DNA of 64,000 nt from Saccharopolyspora galaxeae (GTDB taxonomy: Bacteria; Actinomycetota; Actinomycetes; Mycobacteriales; Pseudonocardiaceae), in assembly GCF_016526145.1 (NCBI RefSeq), contig NZ_JADDUE010000002.1, positions 637,121-701,120 on the forward strand, read 5' to 3'. The position numbers and the translations under genes were made by a program. Position 1 is the first letter of the stretch. Every line of letters starts with the position of its first letter. Under the pieces are notes generated by a model. The model did no database searches, was not told the origin of the DNA, and saw nothing but the letters and a program-made list of their open reading frames with translations. Shown in pieces: positions 9,131 to 17,985 of this stretch.

Positions 9131-10945
9131 GTGGCAGCTCGCACCACCCGGCAAACCGCTCGTCGCCGCAACCGGCGCAGGTGGCGCGCCGCCACGTTCC
9201 TCACTCCGACCGTCCTGATGGTGGCGGCGTCCAGCGCCCTGCTGTCGATGCCGCCACCGACCCTGCGCGACGGTCGCGCCGACGGGGCGCCCGGCGGTAG
9301 CCGCTACGGAGCCACCGGGCATCTGCCGCGCAACCTCGAACCCAGCGAGAACCTGCTCGACCTCGCGGGCGAACCGCGCAAGTTGCCCGGTCCGGCCGCG
9401 GACCTGCCGCGCGGTTCGCTCGACATCCCGGAACCGATGCTCGCGGCCTACGTCGGCGCGGCCGACCGGCTCGGGCAGAGCTACCCGGCCTGCGGAGTGC
9501 GCTGGTCGGTGCTCGCCGCCATCGGCCGGATCGAGTCCGGCCACGCGCGGGACGGGCGGATCGACGTCAACGGCACCACGGTGCCCGCCATCCTCGGGCC
9601 ACGGCTCAGCGGCGGTCCCGGTGTGGCCGCGATCCCGGACACCGACCAAGGCAGCCTGGACGGTGATCCGGTGTGGGACCGCGCGGTCGGGTCCATGCAG
9701 CTGATCCCGTCGACCTGGAACAAGCACGCGATGGACGGCAACGACGACGGCGTGCTCAGCCCGCACAACGTGCACGACGCGGTGGCCAGCGCCGGTGCTT
9801 ACCTCTGCGATGGCGATGCCGATCTGCGCGATCCGCGGCAGCTGGCCGAGGCGGTGTTCCGCTACAACCACTCCGACGAATACGTGCGCACCGTGCTGCG
9901 GTGGGCCGATGCCTACGACAGCGGCGTGACCCCGTCGCCGCTGGAGCCGTTGCCCGACGTCGGGGACCAGGACGTGCTGGCGGGCAGCCGGCTGCCGAAC
10001 GAGCGGCCGCACGCGGTGGCGCTGCCGCAATCCGCGAGTGAGCCGGTGGCGCCGGCGCGGCCCGGTTGGTCGGCGGTGACTCCGCCGCCCGGCTCGCCCG
10101 GCGGGCTTTCCGGTGAACCGATTCCTGGGCCGCGGCCGGGTTCTGCGGCTGGTGAACCGGTGCAGCCGAGCGCCCCGCACGCGTCGAATCCCGCGGTGCC
10201 GCCGTCCGCGAACACGCCACCGGCGCCCGAGCCATCGGGTGAGCCGGTACCGGGCACCGGCTCGTCGGTGCCGGGTTGGCCGGAAGAGCCCGCAGCACCG
10301 GGCATTTCGAGCGAGCAACCGTTGCCGGGGTTCCCGAGCGAGCCGTCGATGCCTGCTCTCACCGGCGATCCGGAGACGCCGAGCGACCCGTCGGTCCCGA
10401 GCGAACCGGCGACGCCGAGTGGTCCGAGCGAACCGGCGACGCCGGCGCCGAGCGGTGAGCCGTCCGCGACGGACGTCCCGCCCGCCCCGAGCTCGACGGG
10501 TCCCGTGCCGCCGAGTTCGGTTGGCCCGTCTTCGGATCCGGCTGCGCCATCGGAGACCTCGACGGTCCCGCAGCGCCCGTCTGCGCAGCTCCCGTCTTCG
10601 CAGGGTTCGCAGCCCCCGACTCCGTCGGCCACGCCCACCACGGACGGACCGGTCGCACCGAGTTCGACCGCCGGCCCGCAGCGGCCCGAAACCTCCGAAC
10701 CGACCGGTGGTTCCGAGGCGAGCGCACCGTCCACGTCAGCTGACCCCGCCGATCGCGAGTGCGATGCGGCCACGCTGCGCGAAGGCCGGTTCGTCCCGGC
10801 CGAGCAGCTCTCCGCGACGGGCCGCGCGTTGCCCGCGGGCACGACCGACGCGGGCGAAGCATCGCCCGGCGACATCGTCTACGTGCAGTCGGGCGGCTCG
10901 GGTCCGCTCGACCCGTGCGAGGTGCCCGCCGACTTCGCCCCATGA
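9131..10945 (+). CDS. Lytic transglycosylase with long Pro/Ser/Glu-rich C-terminal extension
   Basis: A 604-residue third paralogue. A basic N-terminus and a signal-anchor helix (about residues 22-40) precede the catalytic domain: WSVLAAIGRIESGHARDG with probable catalytic Glu135, AVGSMQLIPSTWNKH, DGNDDGVLSPHNVHDA and FRYNHSDEYV. From about residue 275 to 540 it is a disordered tract of repeated PSEP, PATPS and GEP units, a typical cell-wall-spanning linker. A short C-terminal module with two cysteines (DRECDAATLREG and GPLDPCEVP) follows. The other two paralogues lack this extension. The GTG start has no perfect Shine-Dalgarno sequence but matches the basic N-terminus. Confidence 0.85.
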   Translation: MAARTTRQTARRRNRRRWRAATFLTPTVLMVAASSALLSMPPPTLRDGRADGAPGGSRYGATGHLPRNLEPSENLLDLAGEPRKLPGPAADLPRGSLDIPEPMLAAYVGAADRLGQSYPACGVRWSVLAAIGRIESGHARDGRIDVNGTTVPAILGPRLSGGPGVAAIPDTDQGSLDGDPVWDRAVGSMQLIPSTWNKHAMDGNDDGVLSPHNVHDAVASAGAYLCDGDADLRDPRQLAEAVFRYNHSDEYVRTVLRWADAYDSGVTPSPLEPLPDVGDQDVLAGSRLPNERPHAVALPQSASEPVAPARPGWSAVTPPPGSPGGLSGEPIPGPRPGSAAGEPVQPSAPHASNPAVPPSANTPPAPEPSGEPVPGTGSSVPGWPEEPAAPGISSEQPLPGFPSEPSMPALTGDPETPSDPSVPSEPATPSGPSEPATPAPSGEPSATDVPPAPSSTGPVPPSSVGPSSDPAAPSETSTVPQRPSAQLPSSQGSQPPTPSATPTTDGPVAPSSTAGPQRPETSEPTGGSEASAPSTSADPADRECDAATLREGRFVPAEQLSATGRALPAGTTDAGEASPGDIVYVQSGGSGPLDPCEVPADFAP

Positions 10946-11164
10946 TCACTCGATCAGGCGGAGCCGAGGAGAGCCTCCAACGGCGTCATCACGACGTTCG
11001 CCCAGCGCGCGGGGCCGCAGCGGCTCTACCCGCGGGCCCTGTCGATGTCCACGCCGACACGCCGACGGTGTGTCCACATTCGCCTTTTCCACCCGGCCGA
11101 TAGCGTTGCCGACCGAGGAACGCGCCGAGTGTTGGCGATGCATACGAGCACGAGGAGACCAGCG

Positions 11165-12118
11165 ATGTCACGGGTGGCGGCGATCGACTGCGGGACCAAC
11201 TCGATCCGGCTCCTGGTGGCCGACGTGACCGCCCGGCCGGATGGTTCGCCGGAGCTGCGCGACGTGCACCGCGAGATGCGGGTGGTGCGGCTCGGGCAGG
11301 GCGTGGACGCCACCGGCAGACTCGCCGACGAGGCGTTGCGGCGCACCCGCGACGCGCTGGTCGACTACGCGGCGGCGGCGCGCGAGAACGGTGCCGAAGC
11401 GGTCCGCATGGTGGCGACCTCGGCGACCCGCGACGCGGCCAACCGCGAGGACTTCTTCGCCATGGTGCGGGAAACGCTCGGCGTGGACGCCGAGGTGATC
11501 ACCGGTGCGGAGGAGGCCCGCCTGTCGTTCATCGGCGCGGTGGGCGACTTCGACCCGGCGGCCGGTCCGTTCGTGGTCACCGACGTCGGCGGTGGTTCCA
11601 CGGAGGTCGTCGTCGGCCGCTGGGACGGTGCATGCGCCGAGATCACGGCCGCCTACTCCGCCGACATCGGGTGCGTGCGGCTGACCGAGCGCTGCCTGCA
11701 CGACGACCCGCCGTCCGAGCAGGAGGTCCGGGATGCCGAGCAGGTCGCCCGTGGCGTGCTCGACGACGCTTTCGCCGCGGTGGACGCCTCCGGCGCGCGG
11801 ACCTGGGTCGGCGTCGCGGGCACCGTCACCACGTTGTCCGCGGTCGCGCAGAACCTGCCGGATTACGATCCGGCCGCAATTCACCTTTCCCGTTTATCCC
11901 AGAAACAGCTTCGAGAAACGACGTCGGAGCTGTTGACGATGACTCACGAAGAACGAGCCGCGATCGGTTCAATGCATCCCGGACGGGTCGATGTGATCGG
12001 CGGCGGCGCGCTCGTCGTGCAGGTTCTCGCCGACGAGCTGAGGGAACGCGCCGGCATCGAGGCGATCTCGGTGTCCGAGCACGACATCCTGGACGGCATA
12101 GCGCTTTCCATCAGCTAG
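11165..12118 (+). CDS. ppx: Ppx/GppA family exopolyphosphatase
   Basis: A 317-residue actin-fold phosphatase that hydrolyses terminal phosphate of inorganic polyphosphate or pppGpp. The N-terminal phosphate loop is AAIDCGTNSIRLLVAD; the second is VVTDVGGGSTEVVVG; EEARLSFIGAVGDF and the C-terminal GGGALVVQVLADEL complete the fold. It is single-domain length, like Rv1026, rather than the ~510 residues of E. coli Ppx. ATG 11165 follows GAGGAG. The gene contains a rare in-frame TTA leucine codon at 11894-11896, in a short stretch of lower GC (HLSRLSQKQLRETTS). Confidence 0.9.
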   Translation: MSRVAAIDCGTNSIRLLVADVTARPDGSPELRDVHREMRVVRLGQGVDATGRLADEALRRTRDALVDYAAAARENGAEAVRMVATSATRDAANREDFFAMVRETLGVDAEVITGAEEARLSFIGAVGDFDPAAGPFVVTDVGGGSTEVVVGRWDGACAEITAAYSADIGCVRLTERCLHDDPPSEQEVRDAEQVARGVLDDAFAAVDASGARTWVGVAGTVTTLSAVAQNLPDYDPAAIHLSRLSQKQLRETTSELLTMTHEERAAIGSMHPGRVDVIGGGALVVQVLADELRERAGIEAISVSEHDILDGIALSIS

Positions 12119-12317
12119 TTCCCACGATGTGGGCCGGACTATCCGGGTGGTGGGTGGCCGGTTTCTGCATCGAACCAGAAAGTTTCGAATTCGTGACAGC
12201 GTTCTGGGGGTGGCCCGCCCTCAATTATGTTTACGCTGTCGCGGTGGTGCTCATCACCACTGTGCTTGGTGCCCCGGAATTCCGCTGAGGGGGCGCGTGG
12301 AAGTGGGAGGACGCAAC

Positions 12318-13934
12318 ATGCGCAAGCGACGTCTGGCCGCCTGCTTGGCGGTCCCGCTGGCGGTGGCCATGCTCGCCACGGCCTGCGGCGGCGGGGACAG
12401 CGGGGCGCCCAGGGACACGGTGACCGTCGAATGGGGCGAGCCGGAGAACCCGCTGGTCCCGGGCAACACGACCGAGACCAACGGCAGCAACGTGATGGAC
12501 GCGCTGTTCGCCGGGCTGGTGAAGTACTCGCCGGACGACTCCTCGGTGCACAACGAGATGGCCGAGTCCATCCAGCCCTCGCCGGACCACCGGTTCTACA
12601 CCATCAAGATCAAACCGGGCTGGACCTTCCACGACGGGAGCCCGGTCACCGCCGAGAGCTTCGTCAAGGCGTGGAACTACACCGCCTATGGCCCGAACGG
12701 CCAGCAGGGCGGAAGTTTCTTCGAGCAGATCAAGGGCTACGACGAGCTCAACCCGGAGGAGGAGGGCGCGACGCCGCCGACCGACCAGCTGTCCGGGCTC
12801 AAGGTCGTCGACCCGACCACGTTCACCGTGGAGCTCAAAGCACCGCTGACGATCTTCCCGACCATGCTGGGATACGGCGCGTTCTACCCGCTGCCGGAAC
12901 GGTTCTTCGCCGATCCCGAGGGGTTCGAGCAGCACCCGATCGGCAACGGGCCGTTCAAGTTCGAGTCGCGGGTGCCGAACGAGAGCCTGACCGTCTCGCG
13001 CTACGACGGGTTCCAGGGCGAGGACAAGGCCAAGATCGGAAAGGTGCAGTTCAAGGTCTACGACGAGCTGGACACCGCCTACGAGGATCTGGTCTCGGGC
13101 AACCTCGACTTCGTCCGGCAGGTGCCGGTCTCGGCGCTGGCCGGGGACATCTGGCGCACCGACCTCGGCGACGGGGCGCAGGAGAAGCCGGGTCTGCTCA
13201 CGCAGAACATCGCCTTCCCGCTCTACGACCAGCGGTTCCAGAACCCGGATCTGCGCAAAGCGATCTCGATGGCCATCGACCGCGAGACGATCACCCGGCA
13301 GATCTTCGCCGGTAGCCGAACGCCCGCGGACGGCTGGGTCGCCCCGTCGGTCCAGGGCTACGTGCCGAACCAGTGCGGCGAATACTGCACCTACGACCCG
13401 CAGAAGGCGAAGGAGCTGCTGGCCAAGGCCGGTGGATTCCAGGGCACGCTGCAGATCATCAGCAACGGCGACGGCGGGCACTCCGAATGGTCCGAGGCGG
13501 TGGCCTCCAGCATCCGCCAGACCCTCGGGATCGACGTGCGGTTCACCCCGACCCCGACGTTCAGCGAGTTTCGCAGGCAGGCGAGCGCCCGGGAGTTCTC
13601 CGGGATGTTCCGCACCGGCTGGATCGCCGACTACCCGAGCATCGAGTCCTTCCTGACGCAGCTCTACCGCACCGGCGCGTCCTCGAACGATTACGAGTAC
13701 TCCAACCCGGAGTTCGACGCCGCACTGGACCGGGCGAACGCGGCACCGACCATTCCCGAAGCGGAGCGGCGCTACGCGGCCGCCGAGCGGATCCTGGCCC
13801 AGGACATGCCGGTGATCCCGCTGTGGAGCCAGCCGGTGCAGGCGGGCCTGTCCGACCGGCTGGCCGACGCGAAGGCGACGCCGTTCCGCAAGCTCGACCT
13901 CACGTCGGTGACGCTCAAACCCCAGCAGCCATGA
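12318..13934 (+). CDS. Peptide ABC transporter substrate-binding lipoprotein (DppA/OppA family)
   Basis: A 538-residue extracellular binding protein of SBP family 5. A signal peptide with lipobox LATAC (lipidated Cys23) starts it. The family body contains EWGEPENPLVPGNTTETNG, FTIKIKPGWTFHDGSPVTAE-like core, VKAWNYTAYGPN, GNGPFKFESRV, LRKAISMAIDRETITRQIF and a late DMPVIPLWSQP. It captures peptides and hands them to the two permeases encoded downstream. ATG 12318 follows GGGAGG. It leads a five-gene operon; a hairpin between this gene and the next may keep binding-protein mRNA more abundant than transporter mRNA. Confidence 0.93.
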   Translation: MRKRRLAACLAVPLAVAMLATACGGGDSGAPRDTVTVEWGEPENPLVPGNTTETNGSNVMDALFAGLVKYSPDDSSVHNEMAESIQPSPDHRFYTIKIKPGWTFHDGSPVTAESFVKAWNYTAYGPNGQQGGSFFEQIKGYDELNPEEEGATPPTDQLSGLKVVDPTTFTVELKAPLTIFPTMLGYGAFYPLPERFFADPEGFEQHPIGNGPFKFESRVPNESLTVSRYDGFQGEDKAKIGKVQFKVYDELDTAYEDLVSGNLDFVRQVPVSALAGDIWRTDLGDGAQEKPGLLTQNIAFPLYDQRFQNPDLRKAISMAIDRETITRQIFAGSRTPADGWVAPSVQGYVPNQCGEYCTYDPQKAKELLAKAGGFQGTLQIISNGDGGHSEWSEAVASSIRQTLGIDVRFTPTPTFSEFRRQASAREFSGMFRTGWIADYPSIESFLTQLYRTGASSNDYEYSNPEFDAALDRANAAPTIPEAERRYAAAERILAQDMPVIPLWSQPVQAGLSDRLADAKATPFRKLDLTSVTLKPQQP

Positions 13935-13948
13935 AGCAGCGCACCGCA

Positions 13949-13980
13949 CCCGGGCCGCTGCGCAACTGCGCGGACCCGGG
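13949..13980 (+). other. Intercistronic hairpin between binding protein and permease genes
   Basis: CCCGGGCCGC pairs with GCGG-A-CCCGGG (one bulged A) around an 11-nt loop, 15 nt after the binding-protein stop. There is no T-tract. Such structures in ABC importer operons commonly stabilise or partly terminate mRNA so that the binding protein is made in excess; that role is inferred here. Confidence 0.5.
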
Positions 13981-14008
13981 CCGCGCTCGGTGTGAATCAG
14001 GAGGACCG

Positions 14009-14935
14009 GTGGGACGTTATGTGCTGCGACGCCTGTTGCAGTTGATCCCGGTGTTCATCGGCACCACGTTCATCATCTATGCGTTGGTGTGGGCGGTGCC
14101 GGGCGACCCGTTCGCGGGCAAGTGCGGTGAGCGGGCCTGCCCGCCGTCGTACGTCGCCGAGATGACGGCCAGGTACAACCTCGACGATCCGCTGATCGTG
14201 CAGTACTTCAAGTACCTGGGACAGCTGTTCACCGGGAACTTCGGCGAGACCTACGCCGGTGTGCAGATCAGCGACCTGATCGCCAACGCCTACCCGACCA
14301 CGGTGCGGCTCGCCATCGTGGCGCTGCTGATCGAGGCCGTGATCGGCGTGCTGGCAGGCATCCTCACCGGCCTGCGCGGCAAGGGATTCCTGGACAGCCT
14401 GGTGCTGATCTCCACGCTGTTCCTGATCTCGCTGCCGGTGTTCGTGACCGGTTTCCTGCTCAAGGTCTGGCTGGGCACCGAGCTCGGTCTGATCAAGACC
14501 TCGGTCGGCAGCGATCCGAGCATCGGCGAGCTGCTGGTGCCCGGTTTCGTGCTGGGCAGCCTGTCGATGGCCTACGTGGCCAGGCTGACCCGCACGAGCA
14601 TGATGGAGAACAAGCGCGCCGACTACGTGCGCACCGCCACGGCGAAGGGGCTCAAGCCGAACCGGGTCGTGGGAGTGCACCTGCTGCGCAACTCGCTGAT
14701 TCCGGTCATCACGTTCCTGGGCACCGACCTGGGCGCGCTGATGGGCGGTGCCATCGTCACCGAGGGCGTGTTCAACATCCGCGGCATCGGCGGGCTGGTC
14801 TACAAGGCCATCCTGACCAAGGAAGGCATGACGGTCACCGGGATCGTCACCCTGCTGGTGCTGGTGTACCTGCTGATGAACCTCCTCGTGGATGTTCTCT
14901 ACGCGGTCCTGGACCCGAGGATTCGATATGACTGA
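14009..14935 (+). CDS. Peptide ABC transporter permease (DppB/OppB family)
   Basis: A 308-residue inner-membrane permease. It opens with GRYVLRRLLQLIPVFIGTTFIIYALVW (first helix), has an extracellular loop with GDPFAGKCGERACPPSY and about six membrane helices. The cytoplasmic EAA coupling loop is ADYVRTATAKGLKPNRVVGVH, which docks onto the ATPases. The GTG start follows AGGAGG at 13999-14004. The stop overlaps the next permease by 8 bp, so the two are translationally coupled. The CGERACPP loop with two cysteines is common in actinobacterial members. Confidence 0.92.
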   Translation: MGRYVLRRLLQLIPVFIGTTFIIYALVWAVPGDPFAGKCGERACPPSYVAEMTARYNLDDPLIVQYFKYLGQLFTGNFGETYAGVQISDLIANAYPTTVRLAIVALLIEAVIGVLAGILTGLRGKGFLDSLVLISTLFLISLPVFVTGFLLKVWLGTELGLIKTSVGSDPSIGELLVPGFVLGSLSMAYVARLTRTSMMENKRADYVRTATAKGLKPNRVVGVHLLRNSLIPVITFLGTDLGALMGGAIVTEGVFNIRGIGGLVYKAILTKEGMTVTGIVTLLVLVYLLMNLLVDVLYAVLDPRIRYD

Positions 14936-15938
14936 ACCGACTGCCTCCTCTCCCACCACTCCCGAGGACACCCAGGATTCGGCCGCGACCAAGCACGCCG
15001 TGGCCACCGGGCAGAACAGCGCAGGTCTGCTCGCGGCGCAGGCATCGCACGCCGCGGCGAAGCAGGAGAAGCCACGCGGGCTGTGGGGCGATGCCTGGCA
15101 CGACCTGCTGCGGCGGCCGATGTTCCTGATCGCCTCGGCGATCATCCTGGTGCTGCTGGCCATGGTGGCCTTCCCGCAACTATTCACCTCGGTCGATCCG
15201 AACCACTCGGACCTGCTGAAATCCCGCGAGGGACCGTCCGCGGAAGCCTGGTTCGGCTACGACCTGCAGGGCCGGGACATCTTCGCCCGCGCCGTGCACG
15301 GAGCCCGGGCCTCGATCACGGTCGGTCTGCTGGCGACCTTGGGCACGGTGCTGATCGGCTCGGTGGTCGGAATCCTGTCCGGGTACTACGGCGGCTGGGT
15401 GGACAACCTGCTGTCCCGGCTCTCGGAGATCTTCCTTGGACTGCCGTTCGTGCTCGGCGCGATCGTCATCCTGACCACCTTCAACTCGCCGGACGAGATT
15501 CCCAGCGGTACCCGGGTGATCATGCAGGTGGTCATCTCGATCGCGGTGCTGTCCTGGCCGATCGCGATGCGCATCATGCGGTCGGCGGCGATCTCGGCCA
15601 AGCAGCAGGACTACGTCAAGGCCGCGCGGGCGCTCGGAGCGAAGCCGTCGCGGGTCATCCTGCGGCACATGCTGCCGAACTGCCTGGCGCCGGTGCTGGT
15701 GTACGCCACGATCGCGCTGGGCGGGTTCATCGGAGCCGAGGCCACGCTGTCCTACCTGGGGCTCGGGCTGAAGTTCCCGGTCGTGTCCTGGGGCGTGATG
15801 ATCTCCGACTCGCGCGAATTCATCCAGGCATCGCCGCACCTGCTGCTGTTCCCGGCAGGATTCCTGGTGATGACCGTGCTGGCGTTCGTGATGCTCGGCG
15901 ATGCGGTCCGCGACGCCCTCGACCCGAAGCAGAAGTAG
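14928..15938 (+). CDS. Peptide ABC transporter permease (DppC/OppC family)
   Basis: A 336-residue partner permease. A ~55-residue disordered Thr/Ala-rich N-terminus precedes the OppC N-terminal module (LRRPMFLIASAIILVLLAMVAF, then AWFGYDLQGRDIFARAVHGAR) and six membrane helices. The EAA loop is QQDYVKAARALGAKPSRVILRH, and the C-terminus ends LGDAVRDALDPKQK as usual for the family. ATG 14928 lies within the end of the upstream gene. It forms the membrane channel with the preceding permease. Confidence 0.92.
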   Translation: MTEPTASSPTTPEDTQDSAATKHAVATGQNSAGLLAAQASHAAAKQEKPRGLWGDAWHDLLRRPMFLIASAIILVLLAMVAFPQLFTSVDPNHSDLLKSREGPSAEAWFGYDLQGRDIFARAVHGARASITVGLLATLGTVLIGSVVGILSGYYGGWVDNLLSRLSEIFLGLPFVLGAIVILTTFNSPDEIPSGTRVIMQVVISIAVLSWPIAMRIMRSAAISAKQQDYVKAARALGAKPSRVILRHMLPNCLAPVLVYATIALGGFIGAEATLSYLGLGLKFPVVSWGVMISDSREFIQASPHLLLFPAGFLVMTVLAFVMLGDAVRDALDPKQK

Positions 15939-15948
15939 GAGGACCGCT

Positions 15949-16956
15949 GTGTCCGAAGTGGACGAAAAGGCGGGCGGGCGGCTGCTCGACGTCGAGGACC
16001 TGCACGTGGAGTTCCGCACCCGCGACGGCGTGGCGAAGGTGCTCAACGGCGTGAGCTACCACGTCGATCCGGGGGAGACCCTGGCGGTGCTGGGCGAATC
16101 CGGCTCCGGCAAGAGCGTCACGGCGCAGACCGTGATGGGCATCCTGGACACCCCGCCCGGGTTCGTCACCGGCGGGGCGATCCGCTACGCCGGTGAGGAG
16201 ATGCTCACCGCCAGCGAAGATCGGCGGCGTCAACTGCGCGGCGACTCGATGGCGATGATCTTCCAAGACGCGCTTTCCGCGTTGAATCCCGTTTACACCG
16301 TGGGTTTTCAGATCTCCGAGCAGCTGCGCACGCGCCGCGGCATGTCCCGCAAGGACGCCACCGCCCGCGCGGTGGAGTTGCTGGACATGGTCAAGATCCC
16401 GAACGCCGCGCAGCGCGTGAAGGAGTTCCCGCACCAGTTCTCCGGCGGCATGCGGCAGCGGGCGATGATCGCGATGTCGCTGGCGCTGGACCCGGACCTG
16501 CTCATCGCGGACGAGCCGACGACGGCGCTGGACGTGACGGTGCAGGCGCAGATCATGGACCTGCTCGACGAGCTGCGCAGGGAGCGCGGCATGGGGCTGA
16601 TCCTGATCACCCACGACCTCGGCGTGGTCGCCGAGGTCGCCGACCGGATCGTGGTGATGTACGCGGGCCGGATCGTGGAGTCCTCGGACGCCCTCGGCCT
16701 CTACCGGCAGCCGGGCCACCCCTACACCGAGGGCCTGATGCGGTCCATCCCGCGGCTGGACCTCAAAGGCCAGGACCTGGAGACGATCCGCGGCTTGCCG
16801 CCGAACCTGATGGACATCCCGGCGGGCTGCCCGTTCCACCCCCGCTGCACGCGGGCCGAGGACCTGTGCCGTCAGGAGTTGCCCGAGCACCACGACCTGG
16901 GGCTCGGCCGCACCAGCGCTTGCCACTTCGCGGAGGAGTTGATCAAGAGTGACTGA
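15949..16956 (+). CDS. Peptide ABC transporter ATP-binding protein (DppD/OppD family)
   Basis: A 335-residue cytoplasmic ATPase. Walker A is GESGSGKSVT, the Q-loop is FQDALSALNPV, the signature is FSGGMRQRAMIA, Walker B is LLIADEPTTALDVT and the H-loop is THDLG. The C-terminal oligopeptide extension carries the cysteine cluster CPFHPRCTRAEDLCRQELP that in homologues can hold an Fe-S cluster. GTG 15949 follows AGGAGG. The stop overlaps the next ATPase start by 8 bp. Confidence 0.94.
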   Translation: MSEVDEKAGGRLLDVEDLHVEFRTRDGVAKVLNGVSYHVDPGETLAVLGESGSGKSVTAQTVMGILDTPPGFVTGGAIRYAGEEMLTASEDRRRQLRGDSMAMIFQDALSALNPVYTVGFQISEQLRTRRGMSRKDATARAVELLDMVKIPNAAQRVKEFPHQFSGGMRQRAMIAMSLALDPDLLIADEPTTALDVTVQAQIMDLLDELRRERGMGLILITHDLGVVAEVADRIVVMYAGRIVESSDALGLYRQPGHPYTEGLMRSIPRLDLKGQDLETIRGLPPNLMDIPAGCPFHPRCTRAEDLCRQELPEHHDLGLGRTSACHFAEELIKSD

Positions 16957-17950
16957 GCCGATCCTGCAGGTCCGCGACCTGGTCAAGCACTTCCCGATCA
17001 ACCGGGGAGTGGTGTTCCAACGCACCGTCGGCCACGTGCGGGCCGTCGACGGGGTGTCGTTCGACCTGTACAAGGGCGAGACGCTGGGCATCGTCGGCGA
17101 GTCCGGCTGCGGCAAGTCCACCCTCGCCCAGGTGCTGATGCGGCTGGAGAAGCCGACCAGCGGCACGGCCACCTTCGAAGGCCGGGACATGTTCGGGATG
17201 AGCGGGGCGCAACTGCGCAAACTGCGCCGGGACATGCAGATCGTGCTGCAGGACCCGTACACCTCGCTGAACCCGCGGCGCACCGTCGGCGACATCGTCG
17301 GCGAACCGTTCGAGATCCACCCGGAGGTCGCGCCGAAAGGCGAGCGCAACCGCAAGGTGCAGGAGCTGCTGGACGTGGTGGGGCTCAACCCCGAGCACAT
17401 CAACCGCTACCCGCACCAGTTCTCCGGCGGTCAGCGCCAGCGCATCGGCATCGCGCGGGCGCTGGCCCTGCGGCCGAAGGTGATCGTGTGCGACGAGCCG
17501 GTCTCCGCGCTGGACGTCTCGATCCAGGCGCAGGTGATGAACCTGCTCGGCGAGCTGCAGCAGGAGTTCGGGCTGTCCTACATCTTCATCGCGCACGACC
17601 TGGGCGTGGTGCGGCACCTGTCGGACCGGGTCGGGGTGATGTACCTGGGGCAGATGGTCGAGGTCGGCACCGAGGAGCAGATCTACGAGCACCCGCAGCA
17701 CCCGTACACCCAGGCGCTGCTTTCGTCGGTGCCGGTCCCGGATCCGCAGCTGCGGGGCAAGCGGGAGGTCATCCGGCTCAGCGGGGACGTGCCGAGCCCG
17801 GCCGATCCGCCGTCGGGCTGCCGGTTCCGCACCCGGTGCTGGAAGGCGCAGGACATCTGCGCCGAACAGGCGCCGGAACTGAAGGTCCGGCTGGGCGAGC
17901 ACCCCGCGGCCTGCCACTTCGCGGAGGAGCGGCCGCAGGTGCTCGCGTGA
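16949..17950 (+). CDS. Peptide ABC transporter ATP-binding protein (DppF/OppF family)
   Basis: A 333-residue second ATPase of the importer. Walker A is GESGCGKSTL, the Q-loop is LQDPYTSLNPR, the signature is FSGGQRQRIGIA, Walker B is VIVCDEPVSALDVS and the H-loop is AHDLG. The oligopeptide C-terminal extension includes GCRFRTRCWKAQDIC. It is expected to heterodimerise with the preceding ATPase. It is the last gene of the operon, followed by a long perfect palindrome that fits a terminator. Confidence 0.94.
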   Translation: MTEPILQVRDLVKHFPINRGVVFQRTVGHVRAVDGVSFDLYKGETLGIVGESGCGKSTLAQVLMRLEKPTSGTATFEGRDMFGMSGAQLRKLRRDMQIVLQDPYTSLNPRRTVGDIVGEPFEIHPEVAPKGERNRKVQELLDVVGLNPEHINRYPHQFSGGQRQRIGIARALALRPKVIVCDEPVSALDVSIQAQVMNLLGELQQEFGLSYIFIAHDLGVVRHLSDRVGVMYLGQMVEVGTEEQIYEHPQHPYTQALLSSVPVPDPQLRGKREVIRLSGDVPSPADPPSGCRFRTRCWKAQDICAEQAPELKVRLGEHPAACHFAEERPQVLA

Positions 17951-17956
17951 GCCGGG

Positions 17957-17984
17957 CGTGGGCGGGCCGCGCGGCCCGCCCACG
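17957..17984. terminator. Bidirectional terminator between the peptide importer operon and the DUF574 gene
   Basis: A perfect 28-bp palindrome (14-bp arms starting CGTGGGCGGGCC) lies in the 35-bp gap between two convergent genes. There is no T-run, as is common for high-GC actinobacterial terminators. Confidence 0.7.
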
Positions 17985-17985
17985 G

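Noticed and set aside
12127-12288. Possible 53-residue membrane peptide upstream of the peptide-binding lipoprotein
   Set aside because: It has a hydrophobic stretch, but no ribosome-binding site and third codon positions far less GC-rich than real neighbours.
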